NCBI GenBank assembly: GCA_015064415.1 | Contig: SVSG01000026.1 | Span: 1-32,568, forward strand | From: Oscillospiraceae bacterium | GTDB lineage: Bacteria; Bacillota; Clostridia; Oscillospirales; CAG-272 | Direction of reading: 5' to 3' | Length of the DNA: 32,568 nucleotides | Shown here: positions 23,877 to 31,344 of the stretch, piece after piece | Layout of the letters: each line of letters begins with the position of its first letter | Numbering within the stretch: the stretch's first letter is position 1 | The notes under the pieces: model-generated | Database searches by the model: none | Seen by the model: the letters and a program-made list of their open reading frames with translations, nothing else | What the model was told of the DNA's origin: nothing | Position numbers and translations under genes: made by a program

Positions 23877-25172
23877 ATGACCTACAACAAGAAAACAATC
23901 GAAGACATTGCCGTTGCCGGCAAAAAAGTCATTGCCCGTTGCGACTTCAACGTTCCCATGAAGGACGGCAAGATCGCAGACGATAAGCGTATCGTCGGCG
24001 CACTGCCCACCATCAAGTACCTGCTTAAAGAGGGTGCCGCCGTGATCCTTTGCTCTCACTTCGGTCGTCCCCACAACATCTTCAACGCCAAGCTTGAGCT
24101 TGACAAGAAGGAGAAGAAGAAGGTGGAGGCCCTGCCCGAGGAGGAGCGCGAGGCCGCTACCGCCAAGTACCTTGAGGCCGCTAAGAACGATAACGTCAAG
24201 TTCTCTCTTGCTCCCGTTGCCGCTCGCCTTTCCGAGCTGCTTGGCATCGAGGTGCAGATGGCAACCGACGTGATCGGCCCCGACGCCAAGGCAAAGGCCG
24301 CTGCCCTCAAGCCCGGCGAAGTGCTGCTGCTTGAGAACGTTCGCTTCCACAAGGAGGAGACCAAGAACGATCCCGCCTTCGCAAAGGAAATGGCTTCCAT
24401 GGCTGAGATCTACGTCAACGATGCCTTCGGCACCGCACACCGTGCACACGCCTCCACTGCGGGCCTTGCCGACTACCTGCCCGCTGTTTGCGGCTACCTG
24501 ATTCAGAAGGAGATCTCTGTGATGGGCGGCGCTCTGGCTGATCCTCAGCGTCCCTTCGTTGCCATCCTTGGCGGCGCAAAGGTTTCCGATAAGATCGGCG
24601 TCATCAACAACCTCATCGAAAAGGTGGATACCCTCATCATCGGTGGCGGTATGGCTTACACCTTCTTCAAGGCCTTCGGCAACGAGATCGGCACCTCGCT
24701 TTGCGAGCATGACAAGCTTGATCTTGCCCGCGAGCTTGTAGAGAAGGCACACGCCAAGGGCGTGAACTTCCTGCTTCCCGTCGACAACGTGATCGGCCGT
24801 GAGTACAAGGAGGACACCCCCTGCATGAGCATTTATTCCGACTCCATTCCGGACGGCTGGATGGGCCTGGACATCGGTCCCAAGACCCGCGAGCTGTTTG
24901 AAAAGACCCTCATTGGTGCAGGCACCGTGATCTGGAACGGCCCGATGGGCGTTTCCGAGTGGAAGAACTTCGCCGCAGGCACCGAGACCGTGGCTAAGGC
25001 CGTGGCTGAATCCGGCGCCATCTCCATCATCGGCGGCGGTGACTCCGCAGCAGCTGTGGAGAAGCTTGGCTTTGCTGACAAGATGACCCACGTTTCCACC
25101 GGCGGCGGCGCTTCCCTTGAGTTCCTTGAGGGCAAGACCCTTCCCGGCATTGCTTGCCTGCTTGACAAGTAA
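23877..25172 (+). CDS. pgk: Phosphoglycerate kinase
   Basis: Transfers phosphate from 1,3-bisphosphoglycerate to ADP in glycolysis. At 431 residues it is longer than the usual 390-400. The extra length lies mostly in a lysine/glutamate-rich insertion (about residues 72-105) after SHFGRPHN. N-terminal substrate-site motifs RCDFNVP (21-27), ENVRFHKEE and [13 protein letters not shown] are present. So are the C-terminal nucleotide-site motifs [16 protein letters not shown] and [13 protein letters not shown]. The ATG at 23877 follows AAAGGTGG by 8 nt. tpiA follows 30 nt downstream; gapA is not in this window. Confidence 0.97.
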   Translation: MTYNKKTIEDIAVAGKKVIARCDFNVPMKDGKIADDKRIVGALPTIKYLLKEGAAVILCSHFGRPHNIFNAKLELDKKEKKKVEALPEEEREAATAKYLEAAKNDNVKFSLAPVAARLSELLGIEVQMATDVIGPDAKAKAAALKPGEVLLLENVRFHKEETKNDPAFAKEMASMAEIYVNDAFGTAHRAHASTAGLADYLPAVCGYLIQKEISVMGGALADPQRPFVAILGGAKVSDKIGVINNLIEKVDTLIIGGGMAYTFFKAFGNEIGTSLCEHDKLDLARELVEKAHAKGVNFLLPVDNVIGREYKEDTPCMSIYSDSIPDGWMGLDIGPKTRELFEKTLIGAGTVIWNGPMGVSEWKNFAAGTETVAKAVAESGAISIIGGGDSAAAVEKLGFADKMTHVSTGGGASLEFLEGKTLPGIACLLDK

Positions 25173-25202
25173 TTCATCATTGTATTAAAAGGAGAGATCA
25201 CT

Positions 25203-25970
25203 ATGAATCCCGCAAAGAGAAGAACAGTTATCGCCGGCAACTGGAAGATGAACTTCACCCCCGCTGAGGCAGTTGCTTTCATCAACGAGATCAAGCCCAT
25301 GGTCGCAGGTAAAGACAATTGCGACATCATTTTCTGCGCACCCTACGTGACCATCGCCGCCGCTCTGGAGGCCGCCAAGGGCTCCAACATCGTGATCGGT
25401 GCTGAGAACGTACACTTCGCCCCCAAGGGCGCTTACACCGGTGAGGTGTCTGCCGAGATGCTGAAGGCCATCGGCGTGGATACCGTCATCATCGGCCACT
25501 CCGAGCGCCGCCAGTACTTTGGCGAGACCGACGAGACCGTGAACCTGCGCACCAAGGCCGCTCTTGCCGCCGGCATGCGCGTCATCCTTTGCATGGGTGA
25601 GGTCAAGGAGCAGCGTGAGGCAGGCATCACCAACGAGGTGTGTGCTATGCAGATCAAGCTGGATCTTGCCGGTATTCCCGCTGAGGATATGAAGAACATC
25701 GTCATCGCATATGAGCCCGTTTGGGCGATCGGCACGGGCCTCACTGCTACTCCCGAGCAGGCTGAGGAGACCTGTGGCGTGATCCGTGACGTGCTGGTCG
25801 AGCTTTACGGCAAGGAGGTTGCCGAGGCAACCACCATCCAGTACGGCGGTTCTATGAACGACGCCAATGCGGCTGACCTGCTGGCCAAGCCCAATATCGA
25901 CGGCGGTCTTATCGGCGGCGCATCTCTTGTCGCCAAGAAGTTCACCGCGATCGTGGATGCCGCACAGTAA
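25203..25970 (+). CDS. tpiA: Triosephosphate isomerase
   Basis: Interconverts dihydroxyacetone phosphate and glyceraldehyde-3-phosphate. The protein has 255 residues. Catalytic residues are K15 (GNWKMN), H99 (IIGHSERRQYF) and E171 (YEPVWAIGTG). The phosphate loop YGGSM and IGGASL are present. AAAAGGAGAG precedes the ATG. It forms an operon with pgk, and the two share a distinctly smoother, highly-expressed-type codon use than the neighbouring genes. A noncoding inverted-repeat element begins 9 nt after its stop. Confidence 0.97.
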   Translation: MNPAKRRTVIAGNWKMNFTPAEAVAFINEIKPMVAGKDNCDIIFCAPYVTIAAALEAAKGSNIVIGAENVHFAPKGAYTGEVSAEMLKAIGVDTVIIGHSERRQYFGETDETVNLRTKAALAAGMRVILCMGEVKEQREAGITNEVCAMQIKLDLAGIPAEDMKNIVIAYEPVWAIGTGLTATPEQAEETCGVIRDVLVELYGKEVAEATTIQYGGSMNDANAADLLAKPNIDGGLIGGASLVAKKFTAIVDAAQ

Positions 25971-25978
25971 TTCGCGCA

Positions 25979-26252
25979 TAGCCACACCCAACAAATCCGA
26001 ATGCGCCTTTCAGGGCAAGCTTTCGGTGCTTTGGGCGTTGTTATCCTTGCAAGGTGACACCTTGCTTCGTCTGCCGCCGCCCAAATCCCTCAAAATCTTT
26101 CACCTGAAAGGTCAAAGAATTTTGCGCGAACGGATTTGTGGCGGAGCAAGGCACAAAACGCAGTCAAACCAAGCGGTTTGACGAGTATTTTAACGTAGCT
26201 ATGTCTCAAATACGTCGAGCAAAATCACGTTCGGATTTATTGGGTGTGGCTA
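25979..26252. repeat. 274-bp noncoding element with 23-bp terminal inverted repeats
   Basis: The ends 25979-26001 and 26230-26252 are reverse complements over 23 bp with one mismatch. Inside are further perfect stem-loops: GCAAGGT/ACCTTGC (near 26049-26065), GTCAAACC/GGTTTGAC with an AAGC loop (near 26162-26181), and GTATTT/AAATAC with flanking CGA/TCG. The 9 bases at 26131-26139 (CGGATTTGT) also match the left end perfectly, allowing an alternative pairing. No protein-coding frame is supported. It resembles a MITE or a structured RNA element. It fills most of the 347-bp gap between tpiA and rbfA. Confidence 0.7.
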
Positions 26253-26254
26253 AC

Positions 26255-26281
26255 AAGGGGAGAGCTACGCGCTCTCCCTTT
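26255..26281 (+). terminator. Terminator-like hairpin before rbfA
   Basis: GGGAGAGC (26258-26265) pairs perfectly with GCTCTCCC (26271-26278), extended by AAG/TTT. Only three T follow, so termination may be weak. The right arm could instead pair with the AAAGGAGAG ribosome site of rbfA around 26290-26298. Confidence 0.5.
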
Positions 26282-26317
26282 GAACTTATAAAGGAGAGGG
26301 AATATCCCGTTTGAATT

Positions 26318-26695
26318 ATGGCTAATTATCGCAGAGGACGTATCAACGACGAAATGCAGAAGGTGCTGGCTGAGATCATCCGCGAGGTCAAGGACCCCCG
26401 CGTGAAGGACGCCTTCATCAGCATTACGGGGGCGGATGTGACCCCCGACCTCAAATACGCCAAGGTGTATTATTCCGCATTGCGCGGCGACAAGAAGGAG
26501 GTCTATCTCGGGCTCAAGTCCTCGGCGGGCTTTATCCGCCGCATGGTGGCGCAGCGCATGAATCTGCGTGCCACCCCCGAGTTCACTTTCGTGGAGGATG
26601 ATTCTATCGCCTACGGCGCGCACATTTCCTCGCTGCTTAACAGCATTACCATCACCCCCGCCGAGGAAGAGGAACAAAAAGATGGAGACGACTAA
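26318..26695 (+). CDS. rbfA: Ribosome-binding factor A
   Basis: A 125-residue KH-like protein that binds the 30S subunit and helps mature the 5' end of 16S rRNA. NYRRGRINDEMQKVLAEII at the N-terminus, VKDPRVKDAFISIT, and DLKYAKVYYSAL are family signatures. The acidic tail (EEEEQKDGDD) is usual. The ATG at 26318 is the only sensible start, because an in-frame TGA lies at 26312-26314. The best ribosome site, AAGGAG (26291-26296), is 21 nt away. A small GGGA/TCCC hairpin in between could bring it closer. It overlaps nrnA by 14 nt. In many Firmicutes rbfA lies in the nusA-infB operon; here only rbfA-nrnA are together. Confidence 0.93.
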   Translation: MANYRRGRINDEMQKVLAEIIREVKDPRVKDAFISITGADVTPDLKYAKVYYSALRGDKKEVYLGLKSSAGFIRRMVAQRMNLRATPEFTFVEDDSIAYGAHISSLLNSITITPAEEEEQKDGDD

Positions 26696-27683
26696 GTACG
26701 CGGCTCTGGACGGCAACGCGGTACGCGCACGGCTTGCAGAGCCCGCCCCCACGCTGATCCTGTTTCACGCGCATCCCGATCCCGACGCCGTCGGCTCGGC
26801 GTTTGCGCTTTCGCTCTGGCTTTCGCAAATGGGCAGCCCCGCGTATTGCCTTTGCGCGGACGAGATCCCCGAGAGATTGCGCTTTTTGACGGACGGGTTG
26901 CAGGAAAGCGCTTTGCTTTCTTCTATGCCAAAGGAGTTTGAAAACGCCCGCGTGATCGCGGTGGATACCGCCTCTCCCGCCCAGCTTGGATCCTTGTGGG
27001 AGGTGTTCGGTGATCGTATTTCGCTGATGATCGACCACCACGAGCGCGGTACGCGCTATGCGGACGGTTGGGTGGCGCCCTGTGCCGCCACGGGCGAGAT
27101 GATCTACGATCTGATCGCAGATTCCGGCGAGGATATGACGAAACGCTGCAGCGAGCTGATCTATGCCGCCATCAGCGGCGACACGGGCGGCTTCCGTTAT
27201 TCCAATACCACTCCCGGCACGCATCTGCGCGCCGCCGTGCTGTTGGAAAGCGGCATCGATGCCGCCCACATCAACCATCTGTTGCTGGAGGTCAGATCTC
27301 CCAAGCTGCTGATGGCCGAAAAACTGGGATTTGAGCGCCTGCATCTGTATGACGGGGGCAAGATCGCGATCGTTACCTTCCCGTACGCGCTGAAAGCGGC
27401 GCACGGCTTGCAGGACGAGCATCTGGAAACGCTGGTGGACGTGGCACGCCGCGTTTTTGGCGTGGAGATCGCCGCCGCGATCCGTCAGCCGGGTGAGGGC
27501 CCCGTTTTCCGTCTTTCCACGCGTGCCGCCGTGGAGCTTGACGTGTCCGCCGTGTGCGCCACATTCGGCGGGGGAGGGCATCCCCGCGCCGCAGGCGCGA
27601 CGCTCACGGGCTTTGAGAGCATCGAGCAGGCGGAGGCGGCCGTGCTTGCCGCCATTCGCCAAGCGCAAGAAAATACAATATAA
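26682..27683 (+). CDS. nrnA: DHH-family oligoribonuclease / pAp phosphatase NrnA
   Basis: A 333-residue DHH/DHHA1 phosphoesterase that degrades short RNAs to mononucleotides and can dephosphorylate pAp. Motif I FHAHPDPDAVGS (28-39) holds D33 and D35. VDTASPAQ supplies the next aspartate, the DHH triad is at 118-120 (MIDHHERGT), and SGDTGGFRYSNT is motif IV. The C-terminal DHHA1 domain has the substrate loop GGGGHPRAAGA. The ATG at 26682 lies inside the end of rbfA with AGAGGAAC upstream. Neighbourship with rbfA is common in Firmicutes. Confidence 0.92.
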   Translation: METTKYAALDGNAVRARLAEPAPTLILFHAHPDPDAVGSAFALSLWLSQMGSPAYCLCADEIPERLRFLTDGLQESALLSSMPKEFENARVIAVDTASPAQLGSLWEVFGDRISLMIDHHERGTRYADGWVAPCAATGEMIYDLIADSGEDMTKRCSELIYAAISGDTGGFRYSNTTPGTHLRAAVLLESGIDAAHINHLLLEVRSPKLLMAEKLGFERLHLYDGGKIAIVTFPYALKAAHGLQDEHLETLVDVARRVFGVEIAAAIRQPGEGPVFRLSTRAAVELDVSAVCATFGGGGHPRAAGATLTGFESIEQAEAAVLAAIRQAQENTI

Positions 27684-27726
27684 CAGAAATTCCAACAAGA
27701 AAGTACTGGATTTTTTTCGTTTCCTG

Positions 27727-27735
27727 TGTTATAAT
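27727..27735 (+). promoter_or_regulatory. Extended -10 promoter before the YkvI-like gene
   Basis: TGTTATAAT carries a perfect -10 box (27730-27735) with the TGn extension. A weak TGGATT lies 17 bp upstream at 27707-27712. The predicted start is near 27742. Confidence 0.7.
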
Positions 27736-27755
27736 GGTAAACGGTGAAAAATATC

Positions 27756-27788
27756 CCCTTGGGGGCACCCGCTCCCAAGGGCTTTTTT
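27756..27788 (+). terminator. Terminator inside the leader of the YkvI-like gene
   Basis: CCCTTGGG (27756-27763) pairs perfectly with CCCAAGGG (27774-27781), followed by C and six T (27783-27788). It lies between the promoter at 27730 and the GGAGGA ribosome site at 27791, so it would cut short transcripts from that promoter. It may be an attenuator, or simply the terminator of rbfA-nrnA. Confidence 0.8.
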
Positions 27789-27801
27789 GTGGAGGAAGTT
27801 T

Positions 27802-28881
27802 ATGGATCTGAAAACAATTTACCGCATCGCGGCCACGGCTGTGGCGTGTGTGATCGGTGCGGGATTTGTGTCGGGCCAGGAGGTCTGGCAATTTTTCGGT
27901 GCGTACGGTTGGTTCGGCATTCTGCCGATCGCCATTGCCGTCACGCTGTTTGGTACGGGCGCAGCCGTGGTGCTCTGGTACGCGCACGAGACTGATGCAG
28001 ACAGCATGGAGGTGCTGGTCTCACCCACGGGGCATCCCGTTGCCAAATGGGGCGTGGTGGCTTTTGAAAATATTCTGCATTACGCCTTCTACGTTCTGAT
28101 GGCCGCCGCCACGGGCGCGCTGGGTGTGAGCTACGGACTGCCCAACTGGGTGGGTGTGCTCTTCTTCTGCGTGGTCTCCACCACGGTGTCTATGCTTGGC
28201 ATCAAGGGGCTTGCCAAGGTGTTCGGCTGGATGGTGCCCATCCTGACGGTCGCCGTGATTGGAGTGGCTGTCTATTCCATGACGCTTGGCGCGGATGCGG
28301 TGCCGATGCCGGAGGGCGGGCAGATGACGACCTCTGCCATGCTGCCGCACTGGACGATCGCTGCGCTGGTGTATTTCTGCTTTAACTTTGTCGGCTCCGT
28401 GCCGATTTTGGTGGCCGCGGCCAAGGGAGAGAAGACCCGCGGCATGCCCGTGGGTGCGCTTTGCGCCATTCTTCCGCTTGGTGCACTTGCACTGATGCTG
28501 TTTTGCGCTGTGATGGTGCATCCGAATTCTGCGGCGGAAAATCTGCCCATGATGGCGCTTGCCCGCGCCTGCGGTCCCGTGTTCGAGTACGCGTGCGCCT
28601 TCTTGATGCTGGGTGGCATCTTTTCCACCGGCTTTTCCTCGCAGGGCTCTATAAATAACTATATGGAAGAGCTGGGCCTCAAAAACAAAAAGCTGTTGCT
28701 TCTTGCTACCATTGCTCTTTCCGCCATCGCCTTTGTGGTGGCACTGCTCGGCTTCAAGGACCTGATCGGCACCGTGTATCCCGTCCTCGGTTACATCGGC
28801 ATCCTGCCGCTTACCATCATCTTCGTGCGCGCCGCCGCGCTGTTTTGGCGCAAGTGCAAGCAAAAAAGAGAAAAGAAATGA
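27802..28881 (+). CDS. YkvI-like multi-pass membrane transporter
   Basis: A 359-residue, strongly hydrophobic protein with about ten predicted membrane helices. It resembles the YkvI group of the APC (amino acid transporter) superfamily. The first helix has AATAVACVIGAGFVSGQEVWQ-type sequence, the unwound GAGFxSGQE motif that APC-like carriers use to bind substrate and sodium. The C-terminus is a short basic tail (KCKQKREKK) likely facing the cytoplasm. The substrate is unknown. It is a single-gene unit bounded by terminators. The ATG at 27802 has GGAGGA upstream. Confidence 0.8.
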   Translation: MDLKTIYRIAATAVACVIGAGFVSGQEVWQFFGAYGWFGILPIAIAVTLFGTGAAVVLWYAHETDADSMEVLVSPTGHPVAKWGVVAFENILHYAFYVLMAAATGALGVSYGLPNWVGVLFFCVVSTTVSMLGIKGLAKVFGWMVPILTVAVIGVAVYSMTLGADAVPMPEGGQMTTSAMLPHWTIAALVYFCFNFVGSVPILVAAAKGEKTRGMPVGALCAILPLGALALMLFCAVMVHPNSAAENLPMMALARACGPVFEYACAFLMLGGIFSTGFSSQGSINNYMEELGLKNKKLLLLATIALSAIAFVVALLGFKDLIGTVYPVLGYIGILPLTIIFVRAAALFWRKCKQKREKK

Positions 28882-28884
28882 CCC

Positions 28885-28920
28885 AAAAACACCGTCCGCG
28901 TGTGCGAGACGGTGTTTTTT
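28885..28920. terminator. Terminator after the YkvI-like gene
   Basis: A 12-bp perfect stem (28885-28896 with 28908-28919) has an A-run on the left and a T-run on the right. Confidence 0.92.
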
Positions 28921-28990
28921 GCCCCAAAGACTTGTGATTTTTCAAAAAATATGCTATACTGAAAAAAGTATCACGAAGGGAGAGAACGCG

Positions 28991-30793
28991 ATGAAACGAT
29001 GCTTTGTTTTTCTGCTTGCCTTGCTGCTTTTGTCGGCATCCGTTTTGCCGCTTGCGGCCGCCGCGCCGCAAGACTCGGGTGTTGCGAGTGTCACGGTGGC
29101 GATACGCGACGCGGTGGGGAAGGACACCCCGGGGGCGGCGCTGTTGCTGTTTGAAAACGGGGAGCGCGTGATGTACGAGGGGTACGGCTACGCCGATATC
29201 GAAACGCGCGAGCTGGTCACGGCGGAAACGCTTTTTGAGCTTGGCGAGCTTTCCTCGCTTTTCGTCACGCTTGCCGTTGCCAAGCTTGCCGAGGAGGGGA
29301 AGCTTGAGCTTGACCGCGATATTGCCTACTATCTGCCGGGCGACTTTTGCAAGGAGCTGGGCCTTGACTATAATATCACGCTGAATAATCTTCTTTCCTC
29401 TCGTGCGGGGTTTGCGGATCGCGCGTTCGATCTGCGCTATGAGAACGCCGCGCTTTGCTTCGACACGTTGCAGGAGGCACTGCTTGCCGACGTGCCCCGA
29501 CAGCTTGCCGCGCCGCACGCGTATACGGCGTATTCCCCCTTCGGCATCGCGCTGGCCGCCTTCGTGGTGGAATGCGTGGCAAAAATGCCGTACGACGCCT
29601 TTGTGGAAGAGACCTTCCTGCGGCCGCTTGGCATGACGCACACCGTATTGAATGCAAAAAACGCCCCCGAGCTGAAAACCGCGGCGGGGCACTGCCAAAA
29701 GGAAACGGGCGTCTTTTCCGTTGCGGCGGAGAAGGGGCGCAGCTACTCCGCGCTTTATCCCGCGGATGGCGCGATCTCCAATATTGCGGATCTTTCCGTT
29801 TTGCTGTTCTTTATTCTGAATGACGAGGTTGGCACCGAGATCCTTTCCCCCGGCTATCGCGCGATGGCGTTGGAGCGGGTGTTTGAAAACGGCGTGTTCC
29901 AAAGTGGCGTGGCGGGCCTTAGTGCTTGCGGCACGGCACGCGGCATGACGGCGCATACGCCCCATTTTTCCGCGTCGCTGGCCTTTGATCGCGCCGCAGG
30001 GAAAGCGGCCCTTGTGCTTGTCAACGCACCGCAGAGCGCCGTTTTGGCGCTCCCTGCACGCCTTTGCGGTCTTTTGGAAGGCATCGCGGTCTCTCCCGCA
30101 GGGAACTTGCCCGATCTGCGCGGCTTTGTGGGGGAATATCTCCCGCAGGGCACGGCTCACGTGCATCTTGCCGCGCACGTGACGAAACCACTGCAGGTGG
30201 ATGCGGAAGGGGATAAGCTCAGCTTCGGCGGGCGCATGCTGGTGCAGATCGCTCCCGGCGTGTTTGCGGATGCAAACGGGGATAAGGGGGTAGCTGTCGT
30301 ACAGTTTTTGTGCTCCGTGGAGGGGGAGGTGCTCTACGTGCTGACGGCGCGAGGGGAGGTCTATCGCCCTGCGGGCTTTACGGAAAGCAACGTGGTGCAG
30401 ATTTTGTTGCTTGTGCTCTTATGGGTGGGCGTTGGTTATTTCCTTATCGGTGCGGTGCTTCACGTTGTTGACGCGGTGCGCACGCGCAGGGATGAGACGC
30501 TGCAGCCCCGTCCGTGGCGTATGGTGATCCCCTGGGTGCTTGCCGCAACGCTTGCCCTTATCGTACCGATAAAGGCCGTTGCACTTTCCTTGGGTGGGGG
30601 GCTTTTCGCCTCCTTCATGGCCGCCACCGCGTTGATTGCGCTGTGTGTGGCGCTGGCGGCCGCGCTGCTTTTCATCTTTGCACTTTTCACCGCCTTTACC
30701 GAGCGCGGCATGGTCGCGCGCGTGGCGCGTTCAGCCGGCATTTATCTGCTTTTTTTGCTGATATGCTGGTATTGGGGCGTGGTAAGTATTTAA
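28991..30793 (+). CDS. Membrane-anchored beta-lactamase-fold protein with lost catalytic motifs
   Basis: A 600-residue protein. A signal peptide (about 1-25, ending PLAAAA) precedes a serine beta-lactamase/PBP4-like fold (about 35-380). A small beta-rich domain (about 385-470) follows, then four membrane helices to the C-terminus. Family landmarks such as GYGYADIETRELVTAET, LDRDIAYYLP, LLSSRAGF and LRPLGMTHT are clear. The catalytic SxxK is not: the alignment position reads G85-E-L-S-S89, with Glu for Ser and Ser for Lys. The YxN motif reads YSP (181-183), and the usual HxG reads AHTPHF. It is probably not an active peptidase or lactamase. The ATG at 28991 has AAGGGAGAG upstream. The outer-face location is inferred. 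Confidence 0.82.
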   Translation: MKRCFVFLLALLLLSASVLPLAAAAPQDSGVASVTVAIRDAVGKDTPGAALLLFENGERVMYEGYGYADIETRELVTAETLFELGELSSLFVTLAVAKLAEEGKLELDRDIAYYLPGDFCKELGLDYNITLNNLLSSRAGFADRAFDLRYENAALCFDTLQEALLADVPRQLAAPHAYTAYSPFGIALAAFVVECVAKMPYDAFVEETFLRPLGMTHTVLNAKNAPELKTAAGHCQKETGVFSVAAEKGRSYSALYPADGAISNIADLSVLLFFILNDEVGTEILSPGYRAMALERVFENGVFQSGVAGLSACGTARGMTAHTPHFSASLAFDRAAGKAALVLVNAPQSAVLALPARLCGLLEGIAVSPAGNLPDLRGFVGEYLPQGTAHVHLAAHVTKPLQVDAEGDKLSFGGRMLVQIAPGVFADANGDKGVAVVQFLCSVEGEVLYVLTARGEVYRPAGFTESNVVQILLLVLLWVGVGYFLIGAVLHVVDAVRTRRDETLQPRPWRMVIPWVLAATLALIVPIKAVALSLGGGLFASFMAATALIALCVALAAALLFIFALFTAFTERGMVARVARSAGIYLLFLLICWYWGVVSI

Positions 30794-30821
30794 TTTTTTT
30801 ATGCAAAAAGCGGCGAAAATG

Positions 30822-30850
30822 TTGACACATCCGCGATTTTGCGGTATAAT
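30822..30850 (+). promoter_or_regulatory. Full-consensus promoter of the MarR operon, with inverted repeat
   Basis: TTGACA (30822-30827) and TATAAT (30845-30850) are both perfect, with a 17-bp spacer. The spacer contains CCGC (30831-30834) mirrored by GCGG (30841-30844), a possible repressor site. Such a strong promoter usually needs a repressor, and the first gene encodes a MarR-type regulator. Confidence 0.85.
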
Positions 30851-30880
30851 GGAAAAAATACCCCAAAGGGAGGGCTATGC

Positions 30881-31327
30881 ATGAAGAACTATCAATTTGA
30901 TTTTTTTACCACAGGCGCTTCGTACTTGGTCAAGTCCATCCAACGTATCAAAAGCAAAAAAATGGCGCAGTATGACCTGAAGGGAACGACAACGCTTTGT
31001 CTTTGCAAAATTTCCAACAGCGCCGAAGGGATGACCGCAGGCGAGCTTGCCGAAAAATGCGAGATCGACAAGGCGCAGGTTTCCAGATGCATGGCTGAGC
31101 TTATGGCAAAAGAATACGTTTACCGCGATGTGTTGGAGGGGCATTGCTATCGTCAGAAGTACCGTTTGACCGATGCGGGTGAGAAGATCGCCGACGATAT
31201 TATGGCAACAATGTCTGAAACACAACAGATCATTTATAATGGCCTCAGCACCGAGGAGGTCACAAGCTTCTATCAGGTGATGGAGAAAATTTGCACGAAC
31301 GTGAAAAATCTGCTCAAAGAAAACTGA
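30881..31327 (+). CDS. MarR-family transcriptional regulator
   Basis: A 148-residue winged-helix regulator. The recognition region is AGELAEKCEIDKAQVSRCMAEL (split over about residues 62-83), followed by a wing (YRDVLEGHCYRQKYRLTDAG) and a C-terminal dimer helix. The ATG at 30881 follows AAAGGGAGGG. It is the first gene after a full-consensus promoter and lies 17 nt ahead of the surface-protein gene. Autorepression of both genes is a reasonable inference. The ligand is unknown. Confidence 0.85.
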   Translation: MKNYQFDFFTTGASYLVKSIQRIKSKKMAQYDLKGTTTLCLCKISNSAEGMTAGELAEKCEIDKAQVSRCMAELMAKEYVYRDVLEGHCYRQKYRLTDAGEKIADDIMATMSETQQIIYNGLSTEEVTSFYQVMEKICTNVKNLLKEN

Positions 31328-31344
31328 AGGGAATCTTTCGGGTG

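Noticed and set aside
28817..30178. Long minus-strand open frame (453 codons) opposite the beta-lactamase-fold gene
   Set aside because: It is a composition-driven shadow with Arg/Lys/His-rich sequence, no motif, and it crosses a terminator at 28885-28920.
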